NCBI RefSeq assembly: GCF_009857445.1
Contig: NZ_WWCN01000008.1
Span: 1-64,000, forward strand
Reading direction: 5' to 3'
Source of the DNA: Duganella flavida
Lineage (GTDB): Bacteria; Pseudomonadota; Gammaproteobacteria; Burkholderiales; Burkholderiaceae_D
Length of the DNA stretch: 64,000 nt
Of the stretch, positions 1 to 9,242 are shown piece by piece; the first letter of the stretch is position 1, and each line of letters opens with the position of its first letter. The position numbers and the translations under genes are program-made. The notes below the pieces were generated by a model. It was not told the DNA's origin. It ran no database searches and worked only from the letters and a program-made list of their open reading frames with translations.

Positions 1-891
1 CCGCCAGGCGTGGCCGCCGCGCCAGCCGCTCCAGCACTGGCTGTCACGCCGCAAGCTCCGGCTGCAGCGTACACGCCACCAGCCGCACCGCAAGCCGTTG
101 CGCCAAGCGCTGCCGCGCCTGCGCGCCCTGCGCCGTGGGAAGACATGCCACCAGCTGCTGACGGTGGCGCTGCTGTCCTGGAAGCGCCGGTCCGCGTTGC
201 GCCGCCAGCGGCAGCACCGCAGTACGTTGCGCCAGCACCGCAAGCCAAGGCCCCGCAACCAGTCGCCGATGAAGACGACTTGCCACCTTGGGTCACCGAA
301 TTCTCCGACGACTCCGCCATGCCGGCTCAAGGCGCCGCACATCCCTACGCACCGGAGCCAGGCACGCAAAGCGCGCCGGCCCAGCAAGCGAACGATCCGC
401 ACGCCATCGCCATGCCGGCCCGCGCCGCAGCGGCACCGGCCAAGGCGCCATACGCCTATGTCGTCACGCCTGTGCCTGAACTGAACTGGGACGGCAACTG
501 GCCAGCCGTCGCCGCAGCACTGCCACTGCGCGGCACCGCCCAGCAACTGGCAATGCAAGCTGAAATGGTGAAGTGCTACTTCGAAGGCAACGCCGCCGTA
601 TTCAACCTGCGCGTGCCGATCGAAACCTGGCGCACGCCGGGCAACATCGAAAAACTGACCACTGCACTGGCTGAACGCTTTGGCCGCGTGGTGCGCGTGG
701 ACAGCGAACTGGGCGCCGTCTGGTACACCGCCAGCGCCGAAGCGCAAGCCTACCGCGAAGCCTGCCAGCGCATCGCCGAGGACATGGTCGCCAAAGATCC
801 TTTCGTGAACAGCATGATCCGCGAACTGGACGCCTGGGTCGTGCCCGGCTCCATCGTGCCGCCGCAAACTGCAGCGGCCGCGGCTGCCTGA
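1..891 (+). CDS. dnaX: DNA polymerase III subunit gamma/tau, C-terminal part (5' truncated by window)
   Basis: The reading frame is open to the left edge, so about 296 C-terminal residues are visible. The first ~150 are a Pro/Ala/Gln-rich linker; the last ~140 (from about 'VTPVPELNWDGNWP') form a compact domain like the tau C-terminal domain that binds the polymerase alpha subunit. The ATPase part lies outside the window. The call rests on this architecture and on the following ybaB and recR, a conserved order (dnaX-ybaB-recR) in proteobacteria. The protein loads the sliding clamp and couples the polymerases in the replisome. Confidence 0.88.
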   Translation, partial: PPGVAAAPAAPALAVTPQAPAAAYTPPAAPQAVAPSAAAPARPAPWEDMPPAADGGAAVLEAPVRVAPPAAAPQYVAPAPQAKAPQPVADEDDLPPWVTEFSDDSAMPAQGAAHPYAPEPGTQSAPAQQANDPHAIAMPARAAAAPAKAPYAYVVTPVPELNWDGNWPAVAAALPLRGTAQQLAMQAEMVKCYFEGNAAVFNLRVPIETWRTPGNIEKLTTALAERFGRVVRVDSELGAVWYTASAEAQAYREACQRIAEDMVAKDPFVNSMIRELDAWVVPGSIVPPQTAAAAAA

Positions 892-936
892 TCGCCTCTT
901 TAACAAACAACTTACCGCAACACGGAGAACCCTACC

Positions 937-1263
937 ATGATGAAGAACCAACTGGCCGGCCTGATGAAACAAGCCCAGGCAATGCAAGACAACATGAAAA
1001 AAGCCCAGGACTCGCTGGCGCTGATCGAAGTCGAAGGCCAATCGGGCGCTGGCTTGGTCAAGGTCGTCATGACCTGCAAGAACGACGTCAAGCGCGTACA
1101 GATCGACCCATCGCTGCTGGCTGACGACAAAGACATGCTGGAAGACCTGGTGGCTGCCGCTTTCAACGACGCCGTGCGCAAAGCCGAAGCCACCGCCGCC
1201 GAGAAAATGAGCGGCCTGACTTCCGGCATGAATCTGCCGGCCGGCTTCAAGATGCCATTCTAA
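937..1263 (+). CDS. ybaB: YbaB/EbfC family nucleoid-associated protein
   Basis: 108 residues, the usual length of the family. It opens with '[17 protein letters not shown]', the typical amphipathic N-terminal helix, and has the conserved '[19 protein letters not shown]' strand region. Family members form dimers that bind DNA with little sequence specificity and associate with the nucleoid. It lies 45 bases after dnaX and 6 bases before recR. A purine-rich ACGGAGA precedes the ATG. Confidence 0.95.
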   Translation: MMKNQLAGLMKQAQAMQDNMKKAQDSLALIEVEGQSGAGLVKVVMTCKNDVKRVQIDPSLLADDKDMLEDLVAAAFNDAVRKAEATAAEKMSGLTSGMNLPAGFKMPF

Positions 1264-1269
1264 GGACGC

Positions 1270-1860
1270 ATGTCCAAGTCGCTGGAATTCCTGACCGAAG
1301 CGCTGCGCCGCTTGCCGGGTGTTGGCCCGAAATCGGCGCAGCGCATGGCATTCCATCTGCTGCAGCATGACCGCGAAGGTGCGGACATGCTGTCGCGCGC
1401 ATTGCACCAGGCGGTCAGCGCCGTGCACCACTGCGCGCTGTGCAATACCTTCACCGAAGAAGACGTCTGCGACACTTGTAACGACGAGCAGCGCGACCGC
1501 CGCCTGCTGTGCGTGGTCGAGACGCCTGCCGATCAATTGATGATCGAGCAGACCCTGACCTATAAGGGCCTGTACTTCGTGCTGATGGGCCGCCTGTCGC
1601 CGCTGGACGGCATCGGGCCGAAAGACATCCATCTCGAAAAACTAGTGGTGCGCGCTGCCGACGGGCTGGTTACCGAGGTGGTACTGGCCACCAATTTCAC
1701 CAACGAGGGTGAAGCCACTGCCCACTACATCTCCGAGATGCTGAAGGCGCGCGGCCTGCGTGTGAGCCGTCTCGCACGCGGCGTGCCGGTTGGCGGTGAA
1801 CTTGAATACGTCGATGCGGGCACCATCGCCCGTGCCATGCTGGATCGAAGGGCGACTTAA
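1270..1860 (+). CDS. recR: Recombination protein RecR
   Basis: 196 residues, full family length. In order: helix-hairpin-helix '[17 protein letters not shown]' (about 15-31), a four-cysteine zinc finger '[16 protein letters not shown]' (about 57-72), then a Toprim domain with 'VVETPADQ' and 'DGIGPKDIH'. RecR works with RecF and RecO to load RecA at gapped DNA. The start follows AAGGACGC. Its TAA overlaps the ATG of the next gene by one base (TAATG), so the CoA-transferase is probably translationally coupled to it, though functionally unrelated. Confidence 0.96.
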   Translation: MSKSLEFLTEALRRLPGVGPKSAQRMAFHLLQHDREGADMLSRALHQAVSAVHHCALCNTFTEEDVCDTCNDEQRDRRLLCVVETPADQLMIEQTLTYKGLYFVLMGRLSPLDGIGPKDIHLEKLVVRAADGLVTEVVLATNFTNEGEATAHYISEMLKARGLRVSRLARGVPVGGELEYVDAGTIARAMLDRRAT

Positions 1861-3074
1861 TGAGCAAGAACACTTCCGGTCCTTTGGCCGGCATCAAGGT
1901 ACTGGAACTGGGCACGCTGATCGCGGGCCCTTTTTGTGCGCGCATGCTGGCCGAGTTTGGCGCGGAAGTGATCAAGGTCGAGTCGCCCGATGGCGGCGAC
2001 CCGATCCGCAAATGGCGCGTGCTGAAGGATGGTACGTCGCTGTGGTGGTCGGTGCAGTCGCGCAATAAGAAGTCGCTGACGTTGAACATGAAGCATGCGC
2101 AAGGCCGTGAGATCGCGCGCAAGCTGGCGCTGGAAGCGGACATCATTATCGAGAACTACCGTCCCGGTGTGCTGGAAAAGTGGGAGCTCGGTTTCGAACA
2201 ACTGAAGGCGATCAATCCGTCGACCATCATGGTGCGCCTGTCCGGCTTCGGCCAGACCGGGCCGATGAAGGATTTGCCGGGCTTCGGCGCTATCGGCGAA
2301 TCGATGGGCGGCTTGCGCTACGTTTCCGGCCACGCGGACCGCCCACCGGTGCGCGTGGGTGTATCGATTGGCGATTCGGTGGCCGCGCTGCACGGTGTGA
2401 TCGGCGCCATGATGGCGCTGCGCCACCGCGACGCCACCGGCGGCAAGCTCAAAGGCGAAGGCCAGATGGTGGACGTGGCCTTGTACGAATCCGTGTTCAA
2501 CCTGATGGAATCGCTGGTGCCGGAGTTCGACCACGCGGGCGTGGTGCGTGAGCGCACCGGCGGCTCGCTGCCGGGTATCGTACCGTCGAATACCTACACC
2601 ACCAAGGATGGCGAGAACATCGTCATCGCGGGTAATGGCGATGCGATCTTCAAGCGGCTGGTGCTGGCGATGGGGCGCATCGACATGGCCGGCAATCCAG
2701 AACTGGAGCGTAACGACGGCCGCGTCAAGCACACGCAGATGATCGACGATGCAATCCAGGCCTGGTGCAACACGCAAACCATCGACAGTGCGCTGGAGGT
2801 GCTGAAAGCAGCCGACGTCCCGGCCGGCAAAATCTACTCGGTGCGCGACATGATGAGTGACCCGCAATTCCTGGCGCGCGACATGTTCGAGCAGCACCAG
2901 TTCGCGGACGGCACGCCGGTTAAGCTGCCGGCCATCTCGCCCAAACTGTCGGCCACGCCGGGCCACACCAAATGGCTGGGCCCAACGCTGGGCCAGCACA
3001 ACGACGAAGTCCTGTTAGCCCTCGGCTACAGCCCCGATGCCATCGCTGCGATGAAGCAGGACGGGGTGCTGTAA
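1860..3074 (+). CDS. CaiB/BaiF family CoA-transferase (class III)
   Basis: 404 residues, a full class III CoA-transferase. The N-terminal 'LAGIKVLELGTLIAGPFCARMLAEFGAEVIKVE' type segment (split here only for description), 'NYRPGVLEKW' and 'GFGQTGPMKDLPGFGAIGESMGG' are diagnostic. These enzymes move CoA between organic acids via a covalent aspartyl intermediate. The substrate cannot be read; the length fits succinyl-CoA-dependent members. The last 60 bases overlap the 3' end of the minus-strand GGDEF-EAL gene, tail to tail. Confidence 0.9.
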   Translation: MSKNTSGPLAGIKVLELGTLIAGPFCARMLAEFGAEVIKVESPDGGDPIRKWRVLKDGTSLWWSVQSRNKKSLTLNMKHAQGREIARKLALEADIIIENYRPGVLEKWELGFEQLKAINPSTIMVRLSGFGQTGPMKDLPGFGAIGESMGGLRYVSGHADRPPVRVGVSIGDSVAALHGVIGAMMALRHRDATGGKLKGEGQMVDVALYESVFNLMESLVPEFDHAGVVRERTGGSLPGIVPSNTYTTKDGENIVIAGNGDAIFKRLVLAMGRIDMAGNPELERNDGRVKHTQMIDDAIQAWCNTQTIDSALEVLKAADVPAGKIYSVRDMMSDPQFLARDMFEQHQFADGTPVKLPAISPKLSATPGHTKWLGPTLGQHNDEVLLALGYSPDAIAAMKQDGVL

Positions 3075-5165
3075 GGCTTGATTGGCCAGCATGCGATGGA
3101 TGGCGTCGGGCGGGGAGGGATGGCCAAGGTAGTAGCCTTGGACCATGTCGCAGCCGTATTGTTCCAGCAGGACTAGCTGGGCGTCGGTCTCCACGCCTTC
3201 GGCCACCACCGCCATCTTCAGGCCGTGCGCCATGGCGATGATGGCGTGGGTGATGGCAGCGTTCTCAGAATCCATCGGCAGGCCGCTGATGAAGCTCTTG
3301 TCGATTTTCAGCGCACGCACGTCGAAGCGCTTCAGATAATTCATCGACGAGTAGCCGGTGCCGAAATCGTCGATCGATAAATACACGCCGATGCCGCGCA
3401 GCTGTTCCAGCGTGACCATGGTGGCGCGGGCATCGTCCATCAGCGTGCTTTCGGTCAGCTCCAGTTCCAGCAGCTCGGGGGGCAGGCCGGTGTCGTGCAG
3501 CGCGGACAGCACGCTCTGGGTCAGGTTCTCGTCGTTGAACTGCTTGGCCGATAGATTCACCGCCACCCGCACCGGCGGCTTGCCTGCCAGCTGCCAAGTG
3601 GTCGCCTGCTGGCAGGCGGCGCGCAGCACCCATTCGCCGATCGGCACGATCAGGCCGGTCTCCTCGGCCAGCGGGATGAATTCGGTCGGCGAGATCACGC
3701 CGCGCTCGGGATGGCGCCAGCGCACCAAGGCTTCAAAGCCGACGATGCGCGAACTGCGCACGTCGATCTGCGGCTGGTACAGCAAGTACAGCTCGTCGTT
3801 CTGCAAAGCCTTGCGCAGGCCCACTTCCAGTTTGACGTGACTCATGATCTGCATGGTCAGTGACGAGCTGTACAGCTTGGCGTTGTTCTTGCCGCAGTTC
3901 TTGGCGTGGTACATGGCGGTGTCGGCGTACTTGAGCAGCGAGTTGCAGTCCTCGCCGTCTTCCGGATACAACGAGATGCCGATGCTGGCGGTGACAAAGA
4001 TTTCGTGCGCCTCCAGCAGGAACGGACGGCGCATGGCTTCCTTCACGCGGTGCGCCACGTTGAGGGCGTTTTCTACCCGCTCCAGGTCGGGGATCAGGAT
4101 GGTGAACTCATCGCCGCCCAGCCGCGCCAGGTTGGTGGCAGCCTCCGTGCGCGAGACCAGGTCGCCCGGCCGCGTGGTTTCGCGCAAGCGCTCGGAGACG
4201 GCTTTCAGTAAATGGTCGCCAACGTCGTGGCCCAGCGTGTCGTTGATGCGCTTGAAGGCATCAAGATCCATGAACAGCACGGCGAATTTCTTGTTGGCCT
4301 TGCGTGAGCGCACCAGCTCGGCTTCCAGCGTTTCGAGGAAGGCCTGGCGGTTGGGGATGCCGGTCAGCGAATCGCAGTAGGCGAGGCGGCGGATTTGTTC
4401 TTCGCTGCGCTTGCGCTCGCTGATGTCGCGTACCAGTCCCAGCACCTCGTCCGGCCCGGTGGCCACCAGCCGCGCTTCGAAATGCCGGCCCGGCAGCGGC
4501 GCCGCGCCGGGCAGCGGCAGTTCGTAATCGAGCGAGCGGATGTGCTGCGTGTCGAGCACGCGGTGCACTTGCTCCATCATGTGGCCAGCGATCTCGGGCG
4601 GCAGCACCTGGCTCAGGTGTTGGCCCACGCAGCGGTCGGTAGAAAACACGCTGCTGGCTTCGTGGCCTTGTTCGTAGTCGAGATAGTAGCCGTCCTTGTT
4701 CATGCGGAAGAAGGTATCGGGGATGGCCGCCAGCACCGCGCGGTGCTGGGCGTCGGCGATGCGCAGGCGGCTGATGGCGTCGCTGGCGCGCAGCACGTAC
4801 AGCACGCGGTGGCCGAGGATGGGCCAGTTGATTGGCTTGGAGACGAAGTCGGTCGCGCCGGCCTCGTAGGCGCGGGTGACGGCGTCCAGCTCGTCGCCGC
4901 CGGTGACCATGATGATGGGGACGGTAGAGTGCGACTCCAGCTTGCGCAGCTCGCGGCACACGGCAAAGCCGTCCATGCCGGGCATGTCGACATCGAGCAG
5001 CACCAGGTCCGGCGTGACGGCCTGGAAGCAGGCCACGGCCTTCATGCCGTCCTCTGCTTCGATTGCGTCGAGGCCGACTTGGGCCAGCATTTCCAGCATG
5101 AGCAGGCGCATGGTGGGATCGTCGTCAGCGACCAGTACCAGACTGCGTTGGGGGGAAGTTGCCAT
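3015..5165 (-). CDS. Response regulator with PAS, GGDEF and EAL domains (c-di-GMP turnover)
   Basis: 716 residues from the ATG at 5165, chosen because AAAGGAAA lies just upstream; a TTG two codons earlier is possible. Order: receiver (about 8-125, acidic 'VADDDPT' and phospho-acceptor 'LVLLDVDMPGMDG'), PAS-like domain (130-245), GGDEF (260-425, intact 'RLGGDEFTIL'), EAL (445-690, 'FEALVRWRHPERG', 'DDFGTGYSS', 'KIDKSFI'). Both signature motifs are intact, so it could make or degrade cyclic di-GMP. The start lies just past the stop of the upstream kinase, its likely phosphodonor. Confidence 0.93.
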   Translation of the reverse strand: MATSPQRSLVLVADDDPTMRLLMLEMLAQVGLDAIEAEDGMKAVACFQAVTPDLVLLDVDMPGMDGFAVCRELRKLESHSTVPIIMVTGGDELDAVTRAYEAGATDFVSKPINWPILGHRVLYVLRASDAISRLRIADAQHRAVLAAIPDTFFRMNKDGYYLDYEQGHEASSVFSTDRCVGQHLSQVLPPEIAGHMMEQVHRVLDTQHIRSLDYELPLPGAAPLPGRHFEARLVATGPDEVLGLVRDISERKRSEEQIRRLAYCDSLTGIPNRQAFLETLEAELVRSRKANKKFAVLFMDLDAFKRINDTLGHDVGDHLLKAVSERLRETTRPGDLVSRTEAATNLARLGGDEFTILIPDLERVENALNVAHRVKEAMRRPFLLEAHEIFVTASIGISLYPEDGEDCNSLLKYADTAMYHAKNCGKNNAKLYSSSLTMQIMSHVKLEVGLRKALQNDELYLLYQPQIDVRSSRIVGFEALVRWRHPERGVISPTEFIPLAEETGLIVPIGEWVLRAACQQATTWQLAGKPPVRVAVNLSAKQFNDENLTQSVLSALHDTGLPPELLELELTESTLMDDARATMVTLEQLRGIGVYLSIDDFGTGYSSMNYLKRFDVRALKIDKSFISGLPMDSENAAITHAIIAMAHGLKMAVVAEGVETDAQLVLLEQYGCDMVQGYYLGHPSPPDAIHRMLANQALQHPVLLHRSDGIGAVAEG

Positions 5166-5167
5166 GA

Positions 5168-7903
5168 TCAAGTTTCCTTTTCCAGTAAAGCTCCCAACGC
5201 CTGCCGCGCGGCCTGGAAAGAGTGTTCCATGTCAGCCAGCAGTGCTGCGGCGCCGGCGGTAGTGTGATTGCGTCCTAGCTGTTCGAGCTCCTTGCTGCGC
5301 TGCGCCAGCGCACTGGCGCCGATGTTGGCGCTGCTCGATTTCAGGCTGTGTGCGGCCTTGCGCAGTTGGTCTGCATCGCCGGCGTGGATGGCTTGCCGGA
5401 TGGTGTGCAGGTGGATAGGTGTGTCGCGCAGGAAGGCTTGCAGCACGCGCTCCAGCAGCGCGTTGCCGTTGACCGGACTCAGGGCGCGGATGTTGTCCAG
5501 CGCTTGCAGGTTGATGAGCTGGTCGTCCGGCGCCGTGTCGCCAGCCGCGTCGGCGTCGATGTCGATCACGGGCGCCGCCACGCGCGGCAGCTGGATCCAG
5601 CGCGACAGGGTTTGCCCCAGCGCTTGCTGGGTGAAGGGCTTGCTCAGGTAGTCGTCCATGCCGGCGGCAAGGCAGGATTCGCGGTCACCCTGCAGCGCGT
5701 TGGCGGTGATGGCGATGATGGGCATGCCGCGCGTGCGGCCGCGCTGCTGCTCGTGGCGGCGGATTTCGGTGGTGGCGGCGAAGCCGTCCATCACCGGCAT
5801 CTGGCAGTCCATCAGGATAGCGTCGAAGTCGCCCGCTTGCACCGAGTGCAGCGCTTCCTCGCCGTTGCAGGCGCGGCGGACGTCAAGGCCCAGGCCTTCC
5901 AGCATCGCGCTGGCGACCTCGACGTTGACGGGATTGTCTTCCGCGAGCAGCACCTTGCGCCGCTTGCGTGCACGCACAACTGGCGCAGCCTCGCCAGTAC
6001 CAGAGGAGTGCGCTGGCTGCGTGGCCGGCGGCTCCCCGGCTGGCCTTGCCTCGCGTCCGCGCAGTGGCAGGGTGATGGCGTCGTGCAGGTCGCACTCGCG
6101 TGCCGGTTTGATCAGCTGGAATGCCACGCCCGCTTCGCGCTGCTGCACGCTGTCGGCAGCAGTGCGCGCGGTGCTGAGCAACAGCAAGCGCGTCGATGCC
6201 AGCACCGTCTCGCTGCGGATGGCGGCGGCCAGCGCGAGGCCGCTGGTGCGTGGCAGTTCCATGTCGAGCAGCACGGCGTCGTAAGGGCGCCCGTTTGCCA
6301 CCGCCTGCCGTAGCTGAGGCAGGACGTCGTGGGCATGGGCGCTGGCGCAGACGATGCGCCAGGCCGCCAGCTGGCGCTCCAGTGCAGCGCGGCTGGCGGG
6401 ATTTTCATCGACGATCAAAATGCGGATTCCCTGGGTGGTGGTGTTGGAAGAATCGTCGCTGTCTACGCGACGTTTATCAAAATTTACGGCAAACCAAAAC
6501 ACCGAACCTTGAGTTAGCGCATGGTCGACGCCAATTGCGCCTCCCATCAGCTCCACCAGTTGTTTTGAGATCGCCAGGCCGAGGCCGGTGCCGCCGTGCT
6601 TGCGGGTGGTGGAGCCGTCGGCCTGCGAGAACGAATCGAAGATGCGCGCGCGTGCTTCGGGCGACACGCCGATGCCGGTGTCGTGCACCTCAAAGCGCAG
6701 GCCGACCGATTGCGCATCTTCGCGCGCCACCACCACCCGCAGCGTGATCTGGCCGGCATTGGTGAACTTGATGGCGTTGCCGAGCAGGTTGAAGATCACT
6801 TGCCGCAGCCGGTTCGGATCGCCGCAAATGCTGAGCGGAATGTTGGGCGCGATGTCCAGCTCCAGGCGCAAACCCTTGGCCTGCGCCTGCGGTGAAAACA
6901 CATTATCGATATCATCCAGCAGGTTGCGGAAATTGAGGTGGATGTACTCCACCGTCAGCTTGCCCGCTTCAATTTTGGAGAAGTCGAGGATGTCGTTGAT
7001 GATTACCAGCAGATGCTCGCCGGAGTGCTTGACCATGCTGGTGTAGTGGCGCTGTTGCTCGCTCAGGCGCGTGGCCAGTAGTAGATCGGTCATGCCCAGC
7101 ATGCCGTTCATGGGGGTGCGGATTTCGTGGCTCATGGTGGCGAGGAAGGCGCTCTTGGCCTGGCTGGCTGCCTCGGCCGCGTTCTTGGCTTTCTCCAATT
7201 GCTCGGTGCGCACGCTGACTTGGCGCTCCAATTGATCGCGGTACTGTGCCAGCGCGGCGTCGCGACCTTCCACTTGCGCCAGCATATCGTTGAAGCTGTC
7301 GATCAGTGCACCCAGCTCGTCGCTGCGCTGGTGCTGAATGCGCGGCGTGGCTTGCCCTCGGCTGACTTGCTGCGCCGCCGCGATCAGCTGGCCGAGCGGT
7401 TCAGCGAGGCTGCCCTTGAACCGTGCCGCCCTCAGCAGCGCCATCACAAACGCCAAGGCTGCGGCCACCAAAGCGGCGCCGAGGTTTTTCAGTACATCGA
7501 GCCACATGCGGGTTTGCGCAGCTTCCACCATGGCCACGCTGCCGTTATCCAGTATGCGATAGACGCGCAGGGCGGGCGCCCATGGTGTGCCGCTGCGTTC
7601 GCTGCGAACTTCCGTGGCGCCCGGCATGGCCAGCGTGTCCGGCACGGCTTGGCCGGACGGCAGGCGCGGCGACAGGTAGCGCGCTTGCAGCTTGCCGTCG
7701 CGGTCGTACAGCGCGGCTTGCAGGATGTCGTCCTCGGCGGCTAGCGCGGCCAAGGCGCCGCTGTTGCCGACCACGCCTGCCAGCACGGTCAGCTGCTGCT
7801 GCGCATCGTCGCTGCGGCTGAGCACCGAGGCGGCGGCAAACGCGACGAAGACCAGCAGTAAGGCGCTGCCGGCGGAGAGCACGGACATGATCGTGAGTTT
7901 CAT
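5168..7903 (-). CDS. Hybrid sensor histidine kinase with two receivers and HPt
   Basis: 911 residues from the ATG at 7903; the frame stays open another 80 codons upstream but that stretch is Arg-rich and unlike protein. Order: TM helix (7-28), short periplasmic sensor, second TM (140-160), HAMP, coiled coil, HisKA with '[11 protein letters not shown]' (His259), HATPase_c ('NLLGNAIKF', 'DTGIG', 'GGTGLGL'), receiver 1 (Asp547), receiver 2 (Asp699 in '[13 protein letters not shown]'), HPt (His852 in '[12 protein letters not shown]'). A complete BarA/ArcB-like phosphorelay in one chain. It is cotranscribed with the REC-PAS-GGDEF-EAL gene, which it probably controls. No strong Shine-Dalgarno is visible. 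Confidence 0.94.
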   Translation of the reverse strand: MKLTIMSVLSAGSALLLVFVAFAAASVLSRSDDAQQQLTVLAGVVGNSGALAALAAEDDILQAALYDRDGKLQARYLSPRLPSGQAVPDTLAMPGATEVRSERSGTPWAPALRVYRILDNGSVAMVEAAQTRMWLDVLKNLGAALVAAALAFVMALLRAARFKGSLAEPLGQLIAAAQQVSRGQATPRIQHQRSDELGALIDSFNDMLAQVEGRDAALAQYRDQLERQVSVRTEQLEKAKNAAEAASQAKSAFLATMSHEIRTPMNGMLGMTDLLLATRLSEQQRHYTSMVKHSGEHLLVIINDILDFSKIEAGKLTVEYIHLNFRNLLDDIDNVFSPQAQAKGLRLELDIAPNIPLSICGDPNRLRQVIFNLLGNAIKFTNAGQITLRVVVAREDAQSVGLRFEVHDTGIGVSPEARARIFDSFSQADGSTTRKHGGTGLGLAISKQLVELMGGAIGVDHALTQGSVFWFAVNFDKRRVDSDDSSNTTTQGIRILIVDENPASRAALERQLAAWRIVCASAHAHDVLPQLRQAVANGRPYDAVLLDMELPRTSGLALAAAIRSETVLASTRLLLLSTARTAADSVQQREAGVAFQLIKPARECDLHDAITLPLRGREARPAGEPPATQPAHSSGTGEAAPVVRARKRRKVLLAEDNPVNVEVASAMLEGLGLDVRRACNGEEALHSVQAGDFDAILMDCQMPVMDGFAATTEIRRHEQQRGRTRGMPIIAITANALQGDRESCLAAGMDDYLSKPFTQQALGQTLSRWIQLPRVAAPVIDIDADAAGDTAPDDQLINLQALDNIRALSPVNGNALLERVLQAFLRDTPIHLHTIRQAIHAGDADQLRKAAHSLKSSSANIGASALAQRSKELEQLGRNHTTAGAAALLADMEHSFQAARQALGALLEKET

Positions 7904-8035
7904 CGCGTAGGCCCATTCAAGAATGCCAATGAGAAAAATATATGCATCAGGCAAGCTCGACTTTGATCTGGATCTAATGCAGGCACGTTTGCGCTGCCTC
8001 AAACAACGTCGCAGCGGACGTCGCAAGCTGTGGGG

Positions 8036-9238
8036 ATGGAACGCAAAAAAATCTTGTTTGTAGCGGAGGCGGTGACGCTGGCGCATGTCGGACGTCCGCT
8101 GGCGCTGGCGCGTACACTGGACCGGCAGCGCTACGATGTGCACTTCGCCTGCGCGCCCGGCTACGAACCGTTTTTCAAAGGCGCGGAGTTAAGTCACTGG
8201 CCGCTGAACAGCATCGCCAGCGCACGCTTTCTGGCAGCGCTGGCGGCGGGCAAACCGGTGTACGACGCCCGCACATTGCGCCAGTACGTGCTGGACGATA
8301 TTCGCGTGTTGCAAGCAGTGCGGCCGGATGTGGTGATCGGCGATTTTCGTTTGTCGCTGTCGGTCAGTGCGCGGCTGGCGGAGGTGCCGTACGTGGCGCT
8401 GGCGAATGCCTACTGGAGTCCGTATGTAAACCAGCACTATCAGGTGCCGGCATTGCCTTTGTCGCGCGTGTTGCCGATCGCGCTGGCGGACCGGTTGTTC
8501 CGGCTGGTGCGGCCGCTGGCGTTTGCCTTGCACTGCCGGCCGCTCAATCGCGTACGGCGCGCGTATCACATGCCGTCGCTGGGCTATGACCTGCGGCGCA
8601 TCTACACCGATGCCGACCATGTGCTGTATGCCGATATCCCGGAAATGTTTCCGGCGCACGAGCTACCGATAACGCACGCGTATCTTGGTCCGGTGACGTG
8701 GTCGCCGCCGACCGAACCGCCGCCGTGGTGGGACGCCTTGCCCGGCGGGCGCGAACTGGTCTACGTCACGCTGGGCAGTTCAGGGCAGGGCGCCTTGCTG
8801 CCGCGCGTGCTGCAGGCGTTGGCGCCGTTACCGTTGACCGTGATGGCAGCCACTGCCGGTACCATCGATCGCGGCCTGTTGCCGGACAATGCGTACGTGG
8901 CCAGCTATCTGCCGGGTGAACAGGCTGCACAGCGCTCGCGGCTGGTGATCTGCAATGGCGGTAGTCCGACCTGCCAGCAAGCGCTGGCGGCGGGCGTGCC
9001 GGTGCTGGGCATCGCCGGCAATCTCGACCAGTACCTGAACATGGATGGAGTGGTGCGTTCCGGCGCAGGCGTGCTGCTGCGCTCGGACCGTTTGATGGAA
9101 GAGCAGTTACGCTCAACCGCGCTGCGCCTGCTGCAAGATCCGGAACCACGCGCGGCGGCGGAACGGGTGGCGCAGCAATTCCTGCGTTACGATGCGGGCG
9201 CCCGGCTGGCTGGCCTGCTGGCGCAGCTGCCGGGCTAG
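8036..9238 (+). CDS. Glycosyltransferase, GT1/MGT-like
   Basis: 400 residues from the ATG at 8036; a GTG at 8030 in the same frame is an alternative. The N-terminal half opens '[21 protein letters not shown]', the Rossmann strand and loop of a GT-B acceptor domain. The C-terminal half has '[10 protein letters not shown]' and the donor-sugar block '[20 protein letters not shown]' followed by a D-Q pair ('NLDQYLN'), as in UDP- or dTDP-sugar transferases of macrolide/flavonoid type. Acceptor unknown. It stands alone, divergent from the hybrid kinase and convergent with the TonB receptor. Confidence 0.82.
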   Translation: MERKKILFVAEAVTLAHVGRPLALARTLDRQRYDVHFACAPGYEPFFKGAELSHWPLNSIASARFLAALAAGKPVYDARTLRQYVLDDIRVLQAVRPDVVIGDFRLSLSVSARLAEVPYVALANAYWSPYVNQHYQVPALPLSRVLPIALADRLFRLVRPLAFALHCRPLNRVRRAYHMPSLGYDLRRIYTDADHVLYADIPEMFPAHELPITHAYLGPVTWSPPTEPPPWWDALPGGRELVYVTLGSSGQGALLPRVLQALAPLPLTVMAATAGTIDRGLLPDNAYVASYLPGEQAAQRSRLVICNGGSPTCQQALAAGVPVLGIAGNLDQYLNMDGVVRSGAGVLLRSDRLMEEQLRSTALRLLQDPEPRAAAERVAQQFLRYDAGARLAGLLAQLPG

Positions 9239-9242
9239 TCGG

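Noticed and set aside
1857..2999. 380-codon open frame opposite the CoA-transferase
   Set aside because: Arg/His/Gln-rich shadow frame typical of GC-rich DNA; the plus-strand product is a complete known enzyme.
7904..8143. 80-codon N-terminal extension of the hybrid kinase
   Set aside because: Arg-rich stretch overlapping the promoter and start of the divergent glycosyltransferase; the first TM helix begins right after the ATG at 7903.
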